Shown: piece after piece, positions 7,415 through 8,177 of the stretch
Layout: every line of letters starts with the position of its first letter
How positions within the stretch are numbered: position 1 is the first letter of the stretch
From: Gammaproteobacteria bacterium
Lineage (GTDB): Bacteria; Pseudomonadota; Gammaproteobacteria; Arenicellales; JAOTYS01
DNA length: 8,177 nt
Assembly: GCA_029861795.1 (NCBI GenBank)
Contig: JAOTYS010000198.1
Span: 1 to 8,177, forward strand
Reading direction: 5' to 3'
Made by a program: the position numbers and the translations under genes
The notes under the pieces: model-generated
Seen by the model: the letters and a program-made list of their open reading frames with translations, nothing else
What the model was told of the DNA's origin: nothing
The model's database searches: none

Positions 7415-8152
7415 TTAATCTGCCTTCTTCAGTTCAATCACGACTGTGTTGGCAAATAGAAAAAAACAGATTAATGAACCGAAGTAAATAATATCTCGCA
7501 GATCAACGACCCCTTTACTAATAGCATTGAAATGTGTGAGGAAACTAAACGAACTAATGGTCTGCACGATCAATTCCGGCGCCCACGCATCAAAAAAATC
7601 GAGGACTAAGGGATAACCGCTAAGAATGAATAACAAACAAACAACAACACTAACGATGAAAGCAATGACTTGATTTCTAGTCAAAGCCGAAATACACGAA
7701 CCTATGGCCAAGAATGCCCCTGCCATAAGAACGCTGCCCAAATAACTCGCAAGAATCACGCCATTATCCGGTTCACCGAGATAATTCACTGTCAACCAAA
7801 TAGGAAATGTGAGAACTACCGCTAACGTGGTGAAGATCCATGCAGCGAGAAACTTACCAATTACTGCGTGCGCCATGGTTACCGGCAAAGTCAGCAACAA
7901 CTCAATGGTGCCTGTTTTGCGCTCCTCTGACCACAGTCGCATCGCTAGCGCCGGAATCAGAAACAAAAACAACCAAGGATGAAAGCTAAAGAAAGGTAGT
8001 AGATCGGCCTGCTCCCTCTCAAAAAAACCGCCTAGATAGAATGTGAACACCCCGCTAAGCAACACGAATATGACGAGAAATACATATGCGATGGGCGTCG
8101 TGAAGTAGCCCGCAAGCTCCCGTCTACAAATCACCCAAATATTGTCCATCAT
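7415..8152 (-). CDS. ABC-2 type permease, GldF-like
   Basis: This is the 245-residue inner-membrane permease subunit of an ABC-2 exporter. Six hydrophobic segments are visible at about 20-41, 55-72, 99-123, 132-155, 161-179 and 218-238, the standard ABC-2 topology. The cytoplasmic loop RLWSEERKTGTIELLLTLP (72-90) is the conserved coupling element between helices 2 and 3, and SSFSFLTHFNAISKGVVDLRD (200-220) precedes the last helix as in GldF-like proteins. The length is normal for the family. Two adjacent ATG codons (8152 and 8149) can start it; GAGG lies about seven bases before the first, so that one is chosen. The ATP-binding subunit should be encoded immediately upstream, beyond the right edge, and the GldG-like gene follows after 20 bases. 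Substrate unknown. Confidence 0.93.
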   Translation of the reverse strand: MMDNIWVICRRELAGYFTTPIAYVFLVIFVLLSGVFTFYLGGFFEREQADLLPFFSFHPWLFLFLIPALAMRLWSEERKTGTIELLLTLPVTMAHAVIGKFLAAWIFTTLAVVLTFPIWLTVNYLGEPDNGVILASYLGSVLMAGAFLAIGSCISALTRNQVIAFIVSVVVCLLFILSGYPLVLDFFDAWAPELIVQTISSFSFLTHFNAISKGVVDLRDIIYFGSLICFFLFANTVVIELKKAD

Positions 8153-8177
8153 TCACAACCTCGCGAAGCAAAAGATC
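8149..8177 (-). other. Possible 3' end of an upstream gene (expected ABC ATPase)
   Basis: Only 25 bases lie before the permease. One minus-strand frame reads SFASRGCE and ends at TGA 8151-8149, giving an ATGA overlap with the permease start. Another reads IFCFARL and stops at 8155-8153, directly abutting the ATG; the third stays open to a TAG at 8126-8124. Cluster organisation predicts that an ATPase gene ends here, but the fragment is too short to identify it or choose the frame. Confidence 0.25.

Overview
The window looks like ordinary chromosomal DNA of a free-living gammaproteobacterium. The GC content is moderate. The short 2Fe-2S type dihydroxy-acid dehydratase, the SLC13/TrkA-C permease and the GldF-GldG-DUF4340 ABC cluster all resemble proteins seen in marine or halophilic gammaproteobacteria and purple-sulfur relatives. 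That placement is an impression from protein recognition, not a search result. There are no RNA genes, CRISPR arrays, insertion sequences or phage genes.

Left part (1-1020, minus strand): the first 340 residues of an SLC13-family permease with a TrkA-C regulatory domain. It starts at a TTG codon and runs off the left edge. A 133-139 bp AT-rich divergent intergenic region holds an extended -10 promoter candidate for the permease. Next, on the plus strand (1160-1912), comes a stand-alone CinA-N/MoaB-like domain protein, the only confident plus-strand gene. It converges on a small uncharacterised membrane-anchored protein (1949-2359, minus).

Middle (2517-4196, minus): ilvD, encoding dihydroxy-acid dehydratase of valine, leucine and isoleucine synthesis, with all three cluster cysteines present. 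It has its own ribosome binding site and a plausible sigma-70 promoter, and may be transcribed into the small membrane protein gene.

Right part (4333-8152, minus): three tightly packed genes of an ABC-2 type exporter cluster, a GldF-like six-helix permease, a GldG-like periplasmic auxiliary protein, and a membrane-anchored DUF4340 protein overlapping it by a GTGA junction. The matching ATPase gene should lie just beyond the right edge. The three proteins would form an inner-membrane complex with a large periplasmic part. Its substrate is unknown.

Nothing here demands a new biological system. The best leads are the GldF/GldG/DUF4340 transporter of unknown substrate, a perfect 12-bp palindrome sitting on the GldG/DUF4340 translational junction, the stand-alone CinA-N protein, the small uncharacterised protein beside ilvD, and a 29-codon reading frame with an ideal Shine-Dalgarno sequence antisense to that protein's end.
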